A stretch of DNA of 59,881 nucleotides from an uncultured Oscillospiraceae bacterium (lineage in GTDB: Bacteria > Bacillota > Clostridia > Oscillospirales > Acutalibacteraceae), in assembly GCA_910587835.1 (NCBI GenBank), contig CAJUNQ010000112.1:1-59881 (forward strand), in the 5' to 3' direction. Each line of letters begins with the position of its first letter. Positions within the stretch are counted from its first letter, which is position 1. Positions 32,521-40,468 of this stretch are shown piece after piece. A program made the translations under genes and the position numbers. The notes beneath the pieces are model-generated. The model was not told the DNA's origin. It made no database searches and saw only the letters and a list, made by a program, of their open reading frames with translations.

Positions 32521-33663
32521 CTACAGACCCAGCAGTCCCCCCAGCAGATAGAGGAAGCCGGAACGGAAGGTGATCTCCCGCACCTCCCCTGCCGCGGTGA
32601 TGTCTACCTGGGCCACCGCCTGGCCCCCGGCGGTGTAGGTGATTTTGCCGATGACCTCCCCCTCCTCAATGGGGGCGGTGAGGTCTTCCCGCCAGGTGAT
32701 CTTCTCCTCCACCTGGCCCTGCTCCGCCGCGGGCAGCAGAATCTCCGGCATGGCCCCGGCTCTGGCCCCCACGAACTCCTCCATGCCCCCCCGCACCGGC
32801 GCGGGGTCCAGCTGGGGAGACTGGGGCACAGTCACGGACCAGCCCCCGAAGCCGTAGTCCAGCAGCGCCGCCGCGTCTTTAAAGCGGTCGTCGGTGCTGG
32901 AGGCCCCCAGCACCACCGCAATAAGCCGCAGGCCGTTCCGCTCCGCTGTGGCGGTGATGCAGCTGCCCGCCTGGGAGGTGGTCCCCGTCTTCAGCCCGGT
33001 AATGCCCTGATAGCTGCGGATGAGCTTGTTGGTGTTTACCAGCTGGGTGGCTCCGTCCCGCACATAGTCGATCCAGGTCAGGGTATATTCGGTGATCTTG
33101 GGGTGAGTGAGCAGCTCGCGGCTCATCAGGGCCACGTCGTAGGCGCTGGTGACATGGCCCTCCTCGTCCAGGCCGTTGCAGTTTTTAAAGGTGGTCTCCT
33201 TCATGCCCAGCTCCTGAGCCCGCTGGTTCATGCGGGCCACAAAGGCCTCCTCGCTGCCGGACACGTTCTCGGCCAGCACCACGGCGGCATCGTTGGCGCT
33301 CATAATCACCGTGGCCTTGATCAGGTCGTCTACACACATCTGCTCCCCCTCCTTCAGCCAGATGTCGGACCCGCCCATAGAGGCGGCGTGGGCGGAGGCG
33401 GAGAGCATGTCGCCCATGGAGAGCTGCCCGGCCTCGATGGCCTCGAAGGTGAGGCAGAGGGTCATCACCTTGGTGATGGAGGCGCAGGGACGCTGCTCGT
33501 GGGCGTTTTTCTCATAGAGCACCTTGCCGGCGCCTGCTTCCATCAGCACGGCGGCAGGGGCGGAGACGTCCGGCTCCTCGCCCCGGGCCGGGAGGGAGGG
33601 GAGCACCGGCAGGCACAGCAGCGCGGCCAGGAGCAGGGCGGGGAGGGTCCAGTATTTTTTCAT
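32521..33663 (-). CDS. D-alanyl-D-alanine carboxypeptidase (DacF/penicillin-binding protein 5 type)
   Basis: A 380-residue exported enzyme trimming the last D-Ala from peptidoglycan stem peptides. A signal peptide spans residues 1-28 (MKKYWTLPALLLAALLCLPVLPSLPARG). The three active-site motifs are SITK (catalytic Ser), SAND and KTGT. A C-terminal beta domain and a final hydrophobic FLYLLGGLLGL helix for membrane attachment follow. The start is ATG 33663 with AAAGGGTGA upstream; the longer frame is not supported. Confidence 0.95.
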   Translation of the reverse strand: MKKYWTLPALLLAALLCLPVLPSLPARGEEPDVSAPAAVLMEAGAGKVLYEKNAHEQRPCASITKVMTLCLTFEAIEAGQLSMGDMLSASAHAASMGGSDIWLKEGEQMCVDDLIKATVIMSANDAAVVLAENVSGSEEAFVARMNQRAQELGMKETTFKNCNGLDEEGHVTSAYDVALMSRELLTHPKITEYTLTWIDYVRDGATQLVNTNKLIRSYQGITGLKTGTTSQAGSCITATAERNGLRLIAVVLGASSTDDRFKDAAALLDYGFGGWSVTVPQSPQLDPAPVRGGMEEFVGARAGAMPEILLPAAEQGQVEEKITWREDLTAPIEEGEVIGKITYTAGGQAVAQVDITAAGEVREITFRSGFLYLLGGLLGL

Positions 33664-33773
33664 CACGGTCACCCTTTCTGAAAGTATAGAATGCTTCGCA
33701 ATAGTATATGACGGTTTTGCGCCCGCCATGCCGGACAGAGGCCGGCGGCGGGGGGGGCGGGGCTTTTGGCAAA

Positions 33774-33819
33774 CAAAAAAACGCGGCCCAGGCGCACGAC
33801 ACATCTGGACCGCGTTTTA
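33774..33819 (-). terminator. terminator at the end of the phage-derived operon
   Basis: AAAAACGCGGCCCAG pairs with CTGGACCGCGTTTT around a short loop, 30 bases after the stop codon of the last baseplate gene. Confidence 0.75.
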
Positions 33820-33850
33820 TGGTCTTGCTTGTGATGGTTTCCCGTTTATG

Positions 33851-34312
33851 TCACAGGACGGTCAGCTCCCACTCCATATGGGCAGGCAGCAGCCGGTCCA
33901 GCAGCCTTTTCGCCTCCTTCAGAGTCACCCCCTGCAGGGACCCGGACACGGCCAGCTTCCCCCCTTCCTCCTGCACCGTGCCCAGTACCCCCGCGGCGGG
34001 CAGCACGTTCTCCTGAATCGCCCTCAGGGAGGGCCTCTCGAACCGCGCCCCCAGCGCCTTGGCGGCGGCCATGCGGCGCACTGTCAGCCCGGCCCCGCTG
34101 GACTGGGAGCGGAACAGCTTCTCCCACTCTGCCAGCCGCCGCGCCGGGGCTGTCAGAAGAAACAGCTCCTCTTCCAGCCCGGCCGCGGCCTCCTCCAGGA
34201 TGTCAAGGCCTGCCGCCAGGGCGTCCAGCTCCCAGTCCGCCGGGCTGTCCCCGGGCAGGGTGTAAAGCCCTGTGGCCCGCAGCAGCCGGGCCATATGCTC
34301 CCCGCCGGTCAT
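33851..34312 (-). CDS. phage tail protein, gpI/YmfQ (DUF2313) type
   Basis: A 153-residue baseplate-associated protein resembling XkdU/YmfQ, the gene that follows gpJ in Mu-like and PBSX-like tails. It is mostly helical with LLRATGLYTLPGDSPADWELDALAAGLDILEEA at its start and ends GVTLKEAKRLLDRLLPAHMEWELTVL. The ATG overlaps the J-protein stop codon (tcATGA). It is the last gene of the cluster. No tail fibre or chaperone gene follows, so receptor binding is not provided here. Confidence 0.72.
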   Translation of the reverse strand: MTGGEHMARLLRATGLYTLPGDSPADWELDALAAGLDILEEAAAGLEEELFLLTAPARRLAEWEKLFRSQSSGAGLTVRRMAAAKALGARFERPSLRAIQENVLPAAGVLGTVQEEGGKLAVSGSLQGVTLKEAKRLLDRLLPAHMEWELTVL

Positions 34313-35373
34313 GAGGCCTCGCTCAGGATGGCGCCGCCCAGGGTGGGCAGCACGCCGGCTGTGGCGGCGTGGGCTTTGGTGGCGGTGTTGAAGGTCACCT
34401 GGCTGATGGCCGGGTCCGCCTCTAAAATCACCCGGCTCAGGTCCCCCAGATACACCGGGTCCCCGATTTTCCTCCGGGCAAACCAGGCGGTCACCGCTGC
34501 CAGGGCCCGGTCTCTGGCCTGGTCGAACACCGCGCCGGGCCTTACCTCCAAAAAGCCCATCACCCCAATCTTCTTGACGGCTGCCGCCTTGACTGTCACG
34601 GTCACTCCCACCTCCCGCTCCTGGTTCAGCTTTTCGGTCAGGCCGGACAGGACCCCGGCGGCGGGGGCCGCGCCGTCGCCCCAGACATACACGGCCACAG
34701 TGCCGGGGCCCTCCTCTCGGGGCACGGCCTGGGCGCTGCCTACGCCCTCCTGCTCCAGAGCCAGGGCCTCGTACCACACCGCGCTGCCGGTCTGGCCGGC
34801 GAGCCGGTAGGACTCCAGGATGCGCTCCCGGTAGGCCTCGTCCTCCTCCGGGTCCAGGCCGCCGGTAAAGGCCGCTGTGTTCACCACATAATTCACGCCG
34901 TTGACCTCTGACACCAGAGTATTGATATAGCTGGCGGCGGCGTTGCCCTTTGCGCCGCCCTCCACCGCCTGGGCGGGGATATCCACCGCCACCTCCCCCG
35001 GGGCGAGCACCCCCTCCTGTATGGTTTCATACTCCACCGCCTCCTCTCCGTAAGAGGCGCACACCGTCCCTTTGGGGATGACCAGGTCAAAGCTCAGGGG
35101 GATATACCGGCAAAAGGACAGAGTTCCCGCAGCCCTTTGGGCCTCCCGCCGGACCACGCCCCGCTGGGCCCCGTGCAGGTCCAGCTGCGCCCCGTCCGCC
35201 GTTTGGGGGAACGCCTGCCGCTTCAGCCACTCTACCCGCGCCTGCAGGCGGTAGAGCTCTCCGGCCAGCACCTGCAGCTTCAGCCCTGTGTCAGAAACCT
35301 CCTCCGGAACCCAGCCGCTTTTTTCCGTATAGGTCCGGCGCATCCGTTCCAGAATGCTCTCATAGCTCTCCAA
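34309..35373 (-). CDS. phage baseplate J-like protein
   Basis: A 354-residue protein of the baseplate J family (XkdT-like) that forms the wedge of contractile tails. Typical blocks: TGLKLQVLAGELYRLQARVEW, DLHGAQRGVVRREAQRAAGTL, PAQAVEGGAKGNAAASYINTL and GGLDPEEDEAYRERILES. The start is TTG at 35373, preceded by GGAGATGGAGC and overlapping the gp25 stop. Length is as expected. Confidence 0.9.
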   Translation of the reverse strand: MESYESILERMRRTYTEKSGWVPEEVSDTGLKLQVLAGELYRLQARVEWLKRQAFPQTADGAQLDLHGAQRGVVRREAQRAAGTLSFCRYIPLSFDLVIPKGTVCASYGEEAVEYETIQEGVLAPGEVAVDIPAQAVEGGAKGNAAASYINTLVSEVNGVNYVVNTAAFTGGLDPEEDEAYRERILESYRLAGQTGSAVWYEALALEQEGVGSAQAVPREEGPGTVAVYVWGDGAAPAAGVLSGLTEKLNQEREVGVTVTVKAAAVKKIGVMGFLEVRPGAVFDQARDRALAAVTAWFARRKIGDPVYLGDLSRVILEADPAISQVTFNTATKAHAATAGVLPTLGGAILSEAS

Positions 35374-35692
35374 GCTCCATCTCCTCCTCTCCCAAGGGGG
35401 TGGCAATGGTGAACGCCGCCCCCCTCTCTGTCAGCCGCACCCCTTTGGCCCGCACCCCCGGCAGGCCCAGCAGGGCCTCGTTGGCAAGGGCCAGGGCCCG
35501 GTCCTCCGCCTTGGGCTCCTCCCGGCTCCACTGCCACAGGCCGCTGCCCAGCTCCCGGTTATAGGGGAGGCTCCCCCGGCGCATGACCAGCCGCAGCCGG
35601 GCATATTGCAGAAGCTCCGCCTGGCCCTCCACGGTCTCCGGCAGGCCGTTTGACCCCAGCACATAGCCGCCGTTTTTCAGTTTTGTGTCCAT
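35360..35692 (-). CDS. phage baseplate wedge protein, gp25/XkdS-like
   Basis: A 110-residue protein with the gp25 lysozyme-like fold, initiating sheath assembly in contractile tails. Family parts seen: a central RLVMRRGSLPYNRELGSGLWQW and the C-terminal VRLTERGAAFTIATPLGEEEMELG. ATG overlaps the previous stop (TGATG) and GGAGGAGG lies upstream. Its presence without a sheath gene is odd. Confidence 0.82.
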   Translation of the reverse strand: MDTKLKNGGYVLGSNGLPETVEGQAELLQYARLRLVMRRGSLPYNRELGSGLWQWSREEPKAEDRALALANEALLGLPGVRAKGVRLTERGAAFTIATPLGEEEMELGEL

Positions 35693-36021
35693 CACGCGCC
35701 TCCTCCCGGCTCAAACACCTGGCCGTTGATTACCACCTGGCCGTTGTTCCGCAGCAGAATCTCCGCGCCCCCCGCGGAGTACAGCCGCACCTCTCCCGCT
35801 TCCAGGTCCCCGGCGGGGGCGTTGGCCAGGCCCGCGCAGTAGCCCCCCAGCATCACCGCCTCCCGGCCCTCCTCGGGGCTGCTGGCAAACCCGTAGGGGA
35901 ACAGCTGCCCAGGGCTCTCATGCCGGCTGTCCGTACACACGGCAAAGCCTGTTCCGTTCTCCACCGGCCCGCTGGTGAGCCGCAGGCCTTTTTGCTCCCC
36001 CAGCTTACCTGTCAGCCACAT
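35692..36021 (-). CDS. small baseplate protein, likely Mu gp45/GpV-like spike
   Basis: A 109-residue protein whose second half (AGEVRLYSAGGAEILLRNNGQVVINGQVFEPGG) resembles the beta-helical end of Mu gp45/GpV baseplate spikes. The N-terminal half has FPYGFASSPEEGREAVMLGG, also seen in this group. It is shorter than typical spikes (about 150-200 residues). It overlaps the hub gene by 17 bases. Confidence 0.62.
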   Translation of the reverse strand: MWLTGKLGEQKGLRLTSGPVENGTGFAVCTDSRHESPGQLFPYGFASSPEEGREAVMLGGYCAGLANAPAGDLEAGEVRLYSAGGAEILLRNNGQVVINGQVFEPGGGA

Positions 36022-36910
36022 TTGCGCTCCCTCCTTCCAGCACAAACCTGGTGCGCTCTCCGTTTCTGTCCCGGCAGTACACCGCCTGACGCACCGGGCG
36101 CCCGCTGAACCGCCCTGCCTGGGGGATTTCCACATCCGCCAGACAACCATGGGGCGGCCACCAGCTGCCGGCGCAGGTGACTGTCAGCCCAAAGCCGGCC
36201 TGCCGGGCCTCGTCCAGCACGGCCCGGGGGTCTTTGCCGCTTTGGGCGCTGAGATACCGCCGCCGGGGCAGGCCTGCCTCCGGGTCGGTGTACACAGCGT
36301 CGTAGCCGCCCCGAAAGCCCTGCTTCCACACCGCGCTCAGCCGCTTGCAGGGCAGACGGCTCACCTGGGCCGAGACCACCCGGTCCAGGGCCAGCCGCCG
36401 GGGCGGCCTGCCCTGACAGCACACTGTGCCGTCAAAGTCCACATAGGGCTCTGTGCCCAGGCAGGTCCGGCAATACTCCGCCAGCACCTGCCAGCAGGAG
36501 CTGCCCTTTTCCACTGTCAGCTCACCCCGCGCAGGCTCCATGCTCCCGGTGACCCGGGTCAGCCCCAGGGGCTCTAACAGGCGGCTGCGCAGCGTCCCCA
36601 GGGAGGGGCTTCGGATGGGCCGGGGCTCCGCCTCGTTGTCCAGCAGCAGGGCCTCCCTGCTGCGGCAGACCAGCTCTGTGGACAGCCCCGCCTCGCTCAG
36701 CCTGGTGTTCTGCTCGTCTACAATACCCCGGAAGACCCCCTCTCCCCCATCGTATACCAGCACCTCGGTCAGCTCCTCCCACAGCCGGTCGGCGGGGAAC
36801 ACGGCCTTCAGCTGGTCGGCGGGGGCCTCCCGGTCATAGGAGAGCACCGCCTCCTCCGGCTCACCCAAAAGCAGCTCGCCGCCGTTCTTCAGCACACCCC
36901 AATAGGTCAC
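36005..36910 (-). CDS. phage baseplate hub protein, XkdQ/GpD-like
   Basis: A 301-residue protein matching the position and pattern of XkdQ/late-control GpD hub proteins, with an N-terminal beta barrel (LLLGEPEEAVLSYDREAPADQLKAVFPADRLWEELTEVLVYDGGEGVFRGIVDEQ) and a middle region DFDGTVCCQGRPPRRLAL. The GTG start at 36910 overlaps the upstream stop codon (GTGA) and has GGAGGTG upstream. This is in keeping with tight translational coupling through the operon. Confidence 0.75.
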   Translation of the reverse strand: MTYWGVLKNGGELLLGEPEEAVLSYDREAPADQLKAVFPADRLWEELTEVLVYDGGEGVFRGIVDEQNTRLSEAGLSTELVCRSREALLLDNEAEPRPIRSPSLGTLRSRLLEPLGLTRVTGSMEPARGELTVEKGSSCWQVLAEYCRTCLGTEPYVDFDGTVCCQGRPPRRLALDRVVSAQVSRLPCKRLSAVWKQGFRGGYDAVYTDPEAGLPRRRYLSAQSGKDPRAVLDEARQAGFGLTVTCAGSWWPPHGCLADVEIPQAGRFSGRPVRQAVYCRDRNGERTRFVLEGGSANVADR

Positions 36911-37413
36911 GGGGAAAACACCTCCTCTCCCTGGCTCAGCTCCGCAATGTCCCTGATGTGCAGGTTGGCTTTTCTCAAGGCCTCCATGTCCCAGCCATAC
37001 CGGCCCGCGTAGTCCCAAAGGCTCTCTCCGGCCAGGGCCAGATGCCTGCCCTGGCCCTGCCAGCGTTCTCCCGCCCGGTGCTCGGCAAAGGAGAAGCTGT
37101 AGCGCACCAGCTCCGGCCCCTCCTGGCCCAGCAGCCCCAGGCTGTCCATCACCGCGAAAAAGGGCTCCTGCCCGGGCAGCTGCAGGCTCCCCGGCCCGCC
37201 CTGGGCAAATACCTCCTCCAGCCGCCTCCACTGGTCCATGCAGTCCGCCCCCACAAAATACCCCTCGCCGGACACCCGCCGCTTTTTCAGCCCCAGGTCC
37301 ACGGTCAGGCCCCCTGCAAAGGGCAGGGGCGTCTCTTTTACGCTGCGGGCGCAGGCCACCTGCAACGAGGTGGGGTTCACCTGCCAGGTATAGCCCTTGA
37401 AGCGCATGGTCAT
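36907..37413 (-). CDS. LysM-containing tail protein, XkdP-like
   Basis: A ~168-residue protein with a small N-terminal beta domain and a C-terminal LysM module (LALAGESLWDYAGRYGWDMEALRKANLHIRDIAELSQGEEVF) that binds peptidoglycan. This is the layout of XkdP. The start is 37413 or 37422. In PBSX this gene follows the tape measure gene, but here only a tiny open frame precedes it. Confidence 0.8.
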   Translation of the reverse strand: MTMRFKGYTWQVNPTSLQVACARSVKETPLPFAGGLTVDLGLKKRRVSGEGYFVGADCMDQWRRLEEVFAQGGPGSLQLPGQEPFFAVMDSLGLLGQEGPELVRYSFSFAEHRAGERWQGQGRHLALAGESLWDYAGRYGWDMEALRKANLHIRDIAELSQGEEVFSP

Positions 37414-37434
37414 CAAACGCATTCCTCTCCCCCC

Positions 37435-37512
37435 TTACAGTCGGGCCGGATAACGCCGGCTGTCCCGCTCAAGCTCCCTGCTCAGCTCCTCTGTCCGTTC
37501 CAGGTTCTCCAT
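37435..37512 (-). CDS. 25-residue open frame between tail genes
   Basis: ATG at 37512 with GGAGGATGAA upstream opens a 25-codon frame (MENLERTEELSRELERDSRR then YPARL). It is charged and helical, and lies exactly where the tube, chaperone and tape measure genes stand in related clusters. It may be a real small protein or a scar. Function unknown. Confidence 0.45.
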   Translation of the reverse strand: MENLERTEELSRELERDSRRYPARL

Positions 37513-37534
37513 TTCATCCTCCTTTCCCGCTGCC

Positions 37535-38212
37535 TCACACTTTTGTCCTTACACCGGCCACTGCTGTGGCCGTACCGGCGGCGGTCATGCTCTTCCAGCG
37601 GCACCCGCTGTAAAGCCAGGGGCCGTCCCCCAGCCGCAGGGTAAAGCCCTCTACCCCCGCCAGCCCGGGGCGCAGGCCCTGCAGCTCAAGGGTGTACTCC
37701 TGGTTCCGCCTGCGGTAGAAGGGCTCCTCCTCTCCGATGGCAGTGTAAGCTTTTCCGCTGCCTCCCACGGTCTCCTTCCAGCCGGTGACCGTGTACTCCT
37801 GCCCGTTTATGTGGACCTGGTATCTGGCCTTTCCTCCGGAGGCGTTCCCGCTGCCTGTGGAAAAATAGAGACTGCACCCCAGCGTCAGCCCGCCCAGGGC
37901 CTTCTCCTGCGCCACCGCCCCTGTCTGGGCCTGGGTCAGCAGGGGCTGGCTTTTTGCCGCCGCGCCGGCCACTGCCCGGGCAATCTCCAAGGCCCGGCCC
38001 GGCTTTTCCCCGCCGGGCAGATACACCGTGAACCCCAGCGCTGCCGACCAGTCCTCGCCGGCCAGGCTCTCCTTCTCCACCTGACCGGCGACCAGGGGCC
38101 GCTCCCGCCGCCGGGGAGCCGGGGACGGCCCGTAGGCCTCCTGAAAGTCCACCCCGGGCACTGCCTGAGGCAGCTCCTTCAGCAGGGCGGTCAAAAGCTC
38201 ATACGCTGTCAT
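37535..38212 (-). CDS. phage structural protein, tail-terminator position
   Basis: A 225-residue protein of unclear family. Its first ~110 residues (TALLKELPQAVPGVDFQEAYGPS..LGFTVYLPGGEKPGRALEIARAVAG) are in the place of a tail terminator/completion protein. The second part (YQVHINGQEYTVTGWKETVGGSGKAYTAIGEEEPFYRRRNQEYTLELQGL..FTLRLGDGPWLYSGCRWKSM) is beta-rich and could be a tube-like domain fused to it. It overlaps the upstream gene by 14 bases. The fusion idea is inference. Confidence 0.55.
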   Translation of the reverse strand: MTAYELLTALLKELPQAVPGVDFQEAYGPSPAPRRRERPLVAGQVEKESLAGEDWSAALGFTVYLPGGEKPGRALEIARAVAGAAAKSQPLLTQAQTGAVAQEKALGGLTLGCSLYFSTGSGNASGGKARYQVHINGQEYTVTGWKETVGGSGKAYTAIGEEEPFYRRRNQEYTLELQGLRPGLAGVEGFTLRLGDGPWLYSGCRWKSMTAAGTATAVAGVRTKV

Positions 38213-38528
38213 CCGTCACCTGTCCTTCCAGCAACAGCCGGGCGGCCACTGTCAGCCCGCCCACCACCAGCCTGCCTGCCTTTAATATGGTATAACGCCT
38301 GCCCTCCTGCTCTAAGACGTCCCCGGGCTGGGCCTCCTCCGCCCAGCCGGTGAATACATACAGCGGGCTTTCCAGCAGGCCGCTGACATGGCGTTCTCCG
38401 GAGGTCAGGCTGTCCGCTTTCCCCCACAGCCGGACCACCAGGCCTCTGGCCTGTCCCGTTGTGCCGTCCTGGCGGGCGACCACAGCCTCCGCCGCCCGCC
38501 GGTAAATTCTTTTTGACTGGTCCTTCAT
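38199..38528 (-). CDS. phage head-tail joining protein candidate
   Basis: A 109-residue basic N-terminal and beta-rich protein (KDQSKRIYRRAAEAVVARQDG..VSGLLESPLYVFTGWAEEAQPGDVLEQEGRRYTILKAGRLVVGG), located where XkdH/I-type joining proteins occur. AGGAGG precedes the ATG. Ten bases separate it from the preceding gene. Confidence 0.6.
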   Translation of the reverse strand: MKDQSKRIYRRAAEAVVARQDGTTGQARGLVVRLWGKADSLTSGERHVSGLLESPLYVFTGWAEEAQPGDVLEQEGRRYTILKAGRLVVGGLTVAARLLLEGQVTDDSV

Positions 38529-38538
38529 TCTGCGCCTC

Positions 38539-38910
38539 CTATGCCTCTCCAAAATAGAAATGCTCCTCCCGCAGCAGGTGCGCCGCTGCCCGGCGTTTTT
38601 CCTGGGCCAGGGCCGCCGCGTACCGGGCCCGGCTGCCCTGCTGCAGCTTCAGCTCCGGGGTGCTTACGCTCTCCGGGCTCCCCGCCTGGTCCGCCAGGGC
38701 CAGCTGGGCAAAGGCTTCCGCAGCCGCCAACGCCTCCGCCCCAGGCAGAGGCTCCTCCCCCGGGTCCTCCCGCAGGCTCTCCTCTACCCAGCGGGCGCAG
38801 TCCCCGCACAACGCCCGGCAAAGAGCGTCCCGGTCCGGGTCGCTCCCGTCCAACGCCTCGCCGCTGAACAGCCGGAATCTCTCTATAATCCGCTCTGCAT
38901 CCAATCTCAT
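38539..38910 (-). CDS. phage head-tail connector candidate
   Basis: A 123-residue acidic, helical protein with Cys-rich LCRALCGDCARW, in the position of a head completion/connector protein right after the capsid gene. The start at 38910 has GAGAGG seven bases upstream. Its first 20 codons and the preceding spacer are duplicated at 39031-39218. Confidence 0.58.
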   Translation of the reverse strand: MRLDAERIIERFRLFSGEALDGSDPDRDALCRALCGDCARWVEESLREDPGEEPLPGAEALAAAEAFAQLALADQAGSPESVSTPELKLQQGSRARYAAALAQEKRRAAAHLLREEHFYFGEA

Positions 38911-39218
38911 AGGCAACCTCTCAGATATTGGGGCTTACGGGGTGGGCTCCCGGCCCGCCCCAGCCCGTCTATATTTTGGTAATGGTTTACAGGGGTCGCG
39001 CTGTTTTTTGTGACCGGCTTGCCCCTGGCCCGCTCCCGTCCGAAGCCTCGCCGCTGAACAGCCGGAATCTCTCTATAATCCGCTCTGCATCCAATTTCAT
39101 AGGCAACCTCTCAGATATCGAGGCTTACAGGGTGGGCTCCCGGCCCGCCCCAGCCCGTCTATACTTTAGTGATGTTTTACAGGGGTCGCGCTGTTTCCGG
39201 TGACCGGCTTACCCCTGG
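38841..39218. repeat. 190 bp direct duplication inside the phage-derived cluster
   Basis: Two copies, starting at 38841 and 39031 (period 190 bp), about 90 percent alike, include the spacer after the capsid gene and the first ~20 codons of the connector gene. The distal copy of the gene start remains intact as the working gene; the other makes the short frame at 38987-39100. Confidence 0.85.
38987..39100 (-). pseudogene. truncated duplicate of the connector gene start
   Basis: A 37-codon frame beginning MKLDAERIIERFRLFSGEA, the same as the connector gene (MRLDAERIIERFRLFSGEA), then running into unrelated residues and a stop. It keeps its ribosome binding site. Produced by the 190 bp duplication. 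Confidence 0.75.
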
Positions 39219-40213
39219 GTGCAGTCCAGCCCAGCCGCCGCCCCGGCAAAGAGACGGGCAAAGCCGCAGGTCACGCTGACAGCGGCCCGTTCCAGCTGGC
39301 GGTCGATGAGCTTGTCATAGTCTGTGACAATGCCCCCGGACTGGACCATTTCCAGGGCGCAGCTCTTGTCCAGCACCACAATTTTGTTTTCGGGCATGTC
39401 CGGCACATGGAGGAGCTTGGCCCCCAGGGGGGTGCAGAGTTTTCCCGTGCCCTGAAAATTCATTCCCGCCTGGGCGTCCTTGAACTCCGGCACCTGAAGC
39501 AGCTTCTGCATCATGGCGGTGCCTGCCGCCACGGTGTTCAGGGTAAAGGGCGACAGCTTGCCCCACAGGCCGATGAAGTCCGCGTAACCGGGCGCGCCGC
39601 CGGTGACGAACGCAATGCCCTCCTGGCTTCCGTCCCCATTGATGAGCGTGTCCACCGCGTCCTTTTTCTGGGCGGCGGCAATGTACGCGCCGATTTGCCG
39701 CAGGGCCACGGTGAGCAGCTCCAGCTTCTGGAAGCGCAGGGCCTCGTAGCTGGCGGCCAGCACCTGGCCCCGCTTGCGCAGCTTGACCAGCTGGGCGTTG
39801 GTGCGGATGTCGGTGGTGGGCAGCTGAGCGGCCTCGGCTGTCTCGTCCGGAGCAGGGGCGGCGGCTCCCATGGAGATGCTGCGGTAGTCCAGCCCCTCGA
39901 TTCTGGTGACCCCGGCTACCAGGTCCTCGATCTTCCCACCGCTCTCCATGCCCTGGCCCACGGCCCGGGCCACATACTCCGGGAACAGCGCCGCGCTGGA
40001 GCTGCTCTGAAAGAACTGCTCCACGGTCCCCGACTCAGGGCCGCTGACCTTGATGGCAAAGCGTTTCAGCTGACGCTGGTAGGCGTCCAGACCATCCAGG
40101 GCAGTGCCCCGATAGTTCTCGCTGCTGTCCAGCTCCTCCAACACCTGGGTAAAGCTTTTGCCCGGGGTGGAATACATGCCCTTCTCCAAAGAAATGTTCT
40201 CAAAATATGCCAT
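39209..40213 (-). CDS. phage major capsid protein (XkdG-like, HK97 fold)
   Basis: A 334-residue capsid protein. Central blocks RKRGQVLAASYEALRFQKLELLTVALRQIG and AQKKDAVDTLINGDGSQEGI match the HK97-fold capsid proteins of PBSX-like phages. The C-terminal part ends MPENKIVVLDKSCALEMVQSGGIVTDYDKLIDRQLERAAVSVTCGFARL. GGAGGAG precedes the ATG. It looks complete. An encapsulin-like nanocompartment role without DNA is conceivable because terminase is missing. Confidence 0.85.
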   Translation of the reverse strand: MAYFENISLEKGMYSTPGKSFTQVLEELDSSENYRGTALDGLDAYQRQLKRFAIKVSGPESGTVEQFFQSSSSAALFPEYVARAVGQGMESGGKIEDLVAGVTRIEGLDYRSISMGAAAPAPDETAEAAQLPTTDIRTNAQLVKLRKRGQVLAASYEALRFQKLELLTVALRQIGAYIAAAQKKDAVDTLINGDGSQEGIAFVTGGAPGYADFIGLWGKLSPFTLNTVAAGTAMMQKLLQVPEFKDAQAGMNFQGTGKLCTPLGAKLLHVPDMPENKIVVLDKSCALEMVQSGGIVTDYDKLIDRQLERAAVSVTCGFARLFAGAAAGLDCTQG

Positions 40214-40468
40214 GCTGTGCTCCTCCTTTAATCTGTTGCCTGTTTTTTCTCTTGTTTGCTTTGGCCTCCTCGGTCAAGCCAAGGCCCACCAACGTTGACA
40301 CGCCAGCACGCCCCGCGAAGATGGTCCAGCGCCTGCGTTGGCTTACACCCAATCACCCCGCCACCGCGGCCACGAGCTTTTCTGCCATATCCCACCAGCG
40401 CTGGCTGTGCCTATGAGTTGGCTGCGCCAACTCAGCGCCCCGCGAAGACAGTCCAGCGCCTGCGCTGG
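40214..40468. repeat. spacer with direct repeats and palindromes between protease and capsid genes
   Basis: CGCCCCGCGAAGA and GTCCAGCGCCTGCG occur twice (near 40308 and 40434). Between them are CCAGCGCTGG and the palindrome TGAGTTGGC-TGC-GCCAACTCA. Related motifs occur in the repeat arrays near 45 and 52 kb. No gene. Confidence 0.65.

Noticed and set aside
39209..40213. Encapsulin instead of phage capsid
   Set aside because: The gene is flanked by portal, protease and connector genes in phage order, and no cargo enzyme is adjacent, so capsid is the better call.
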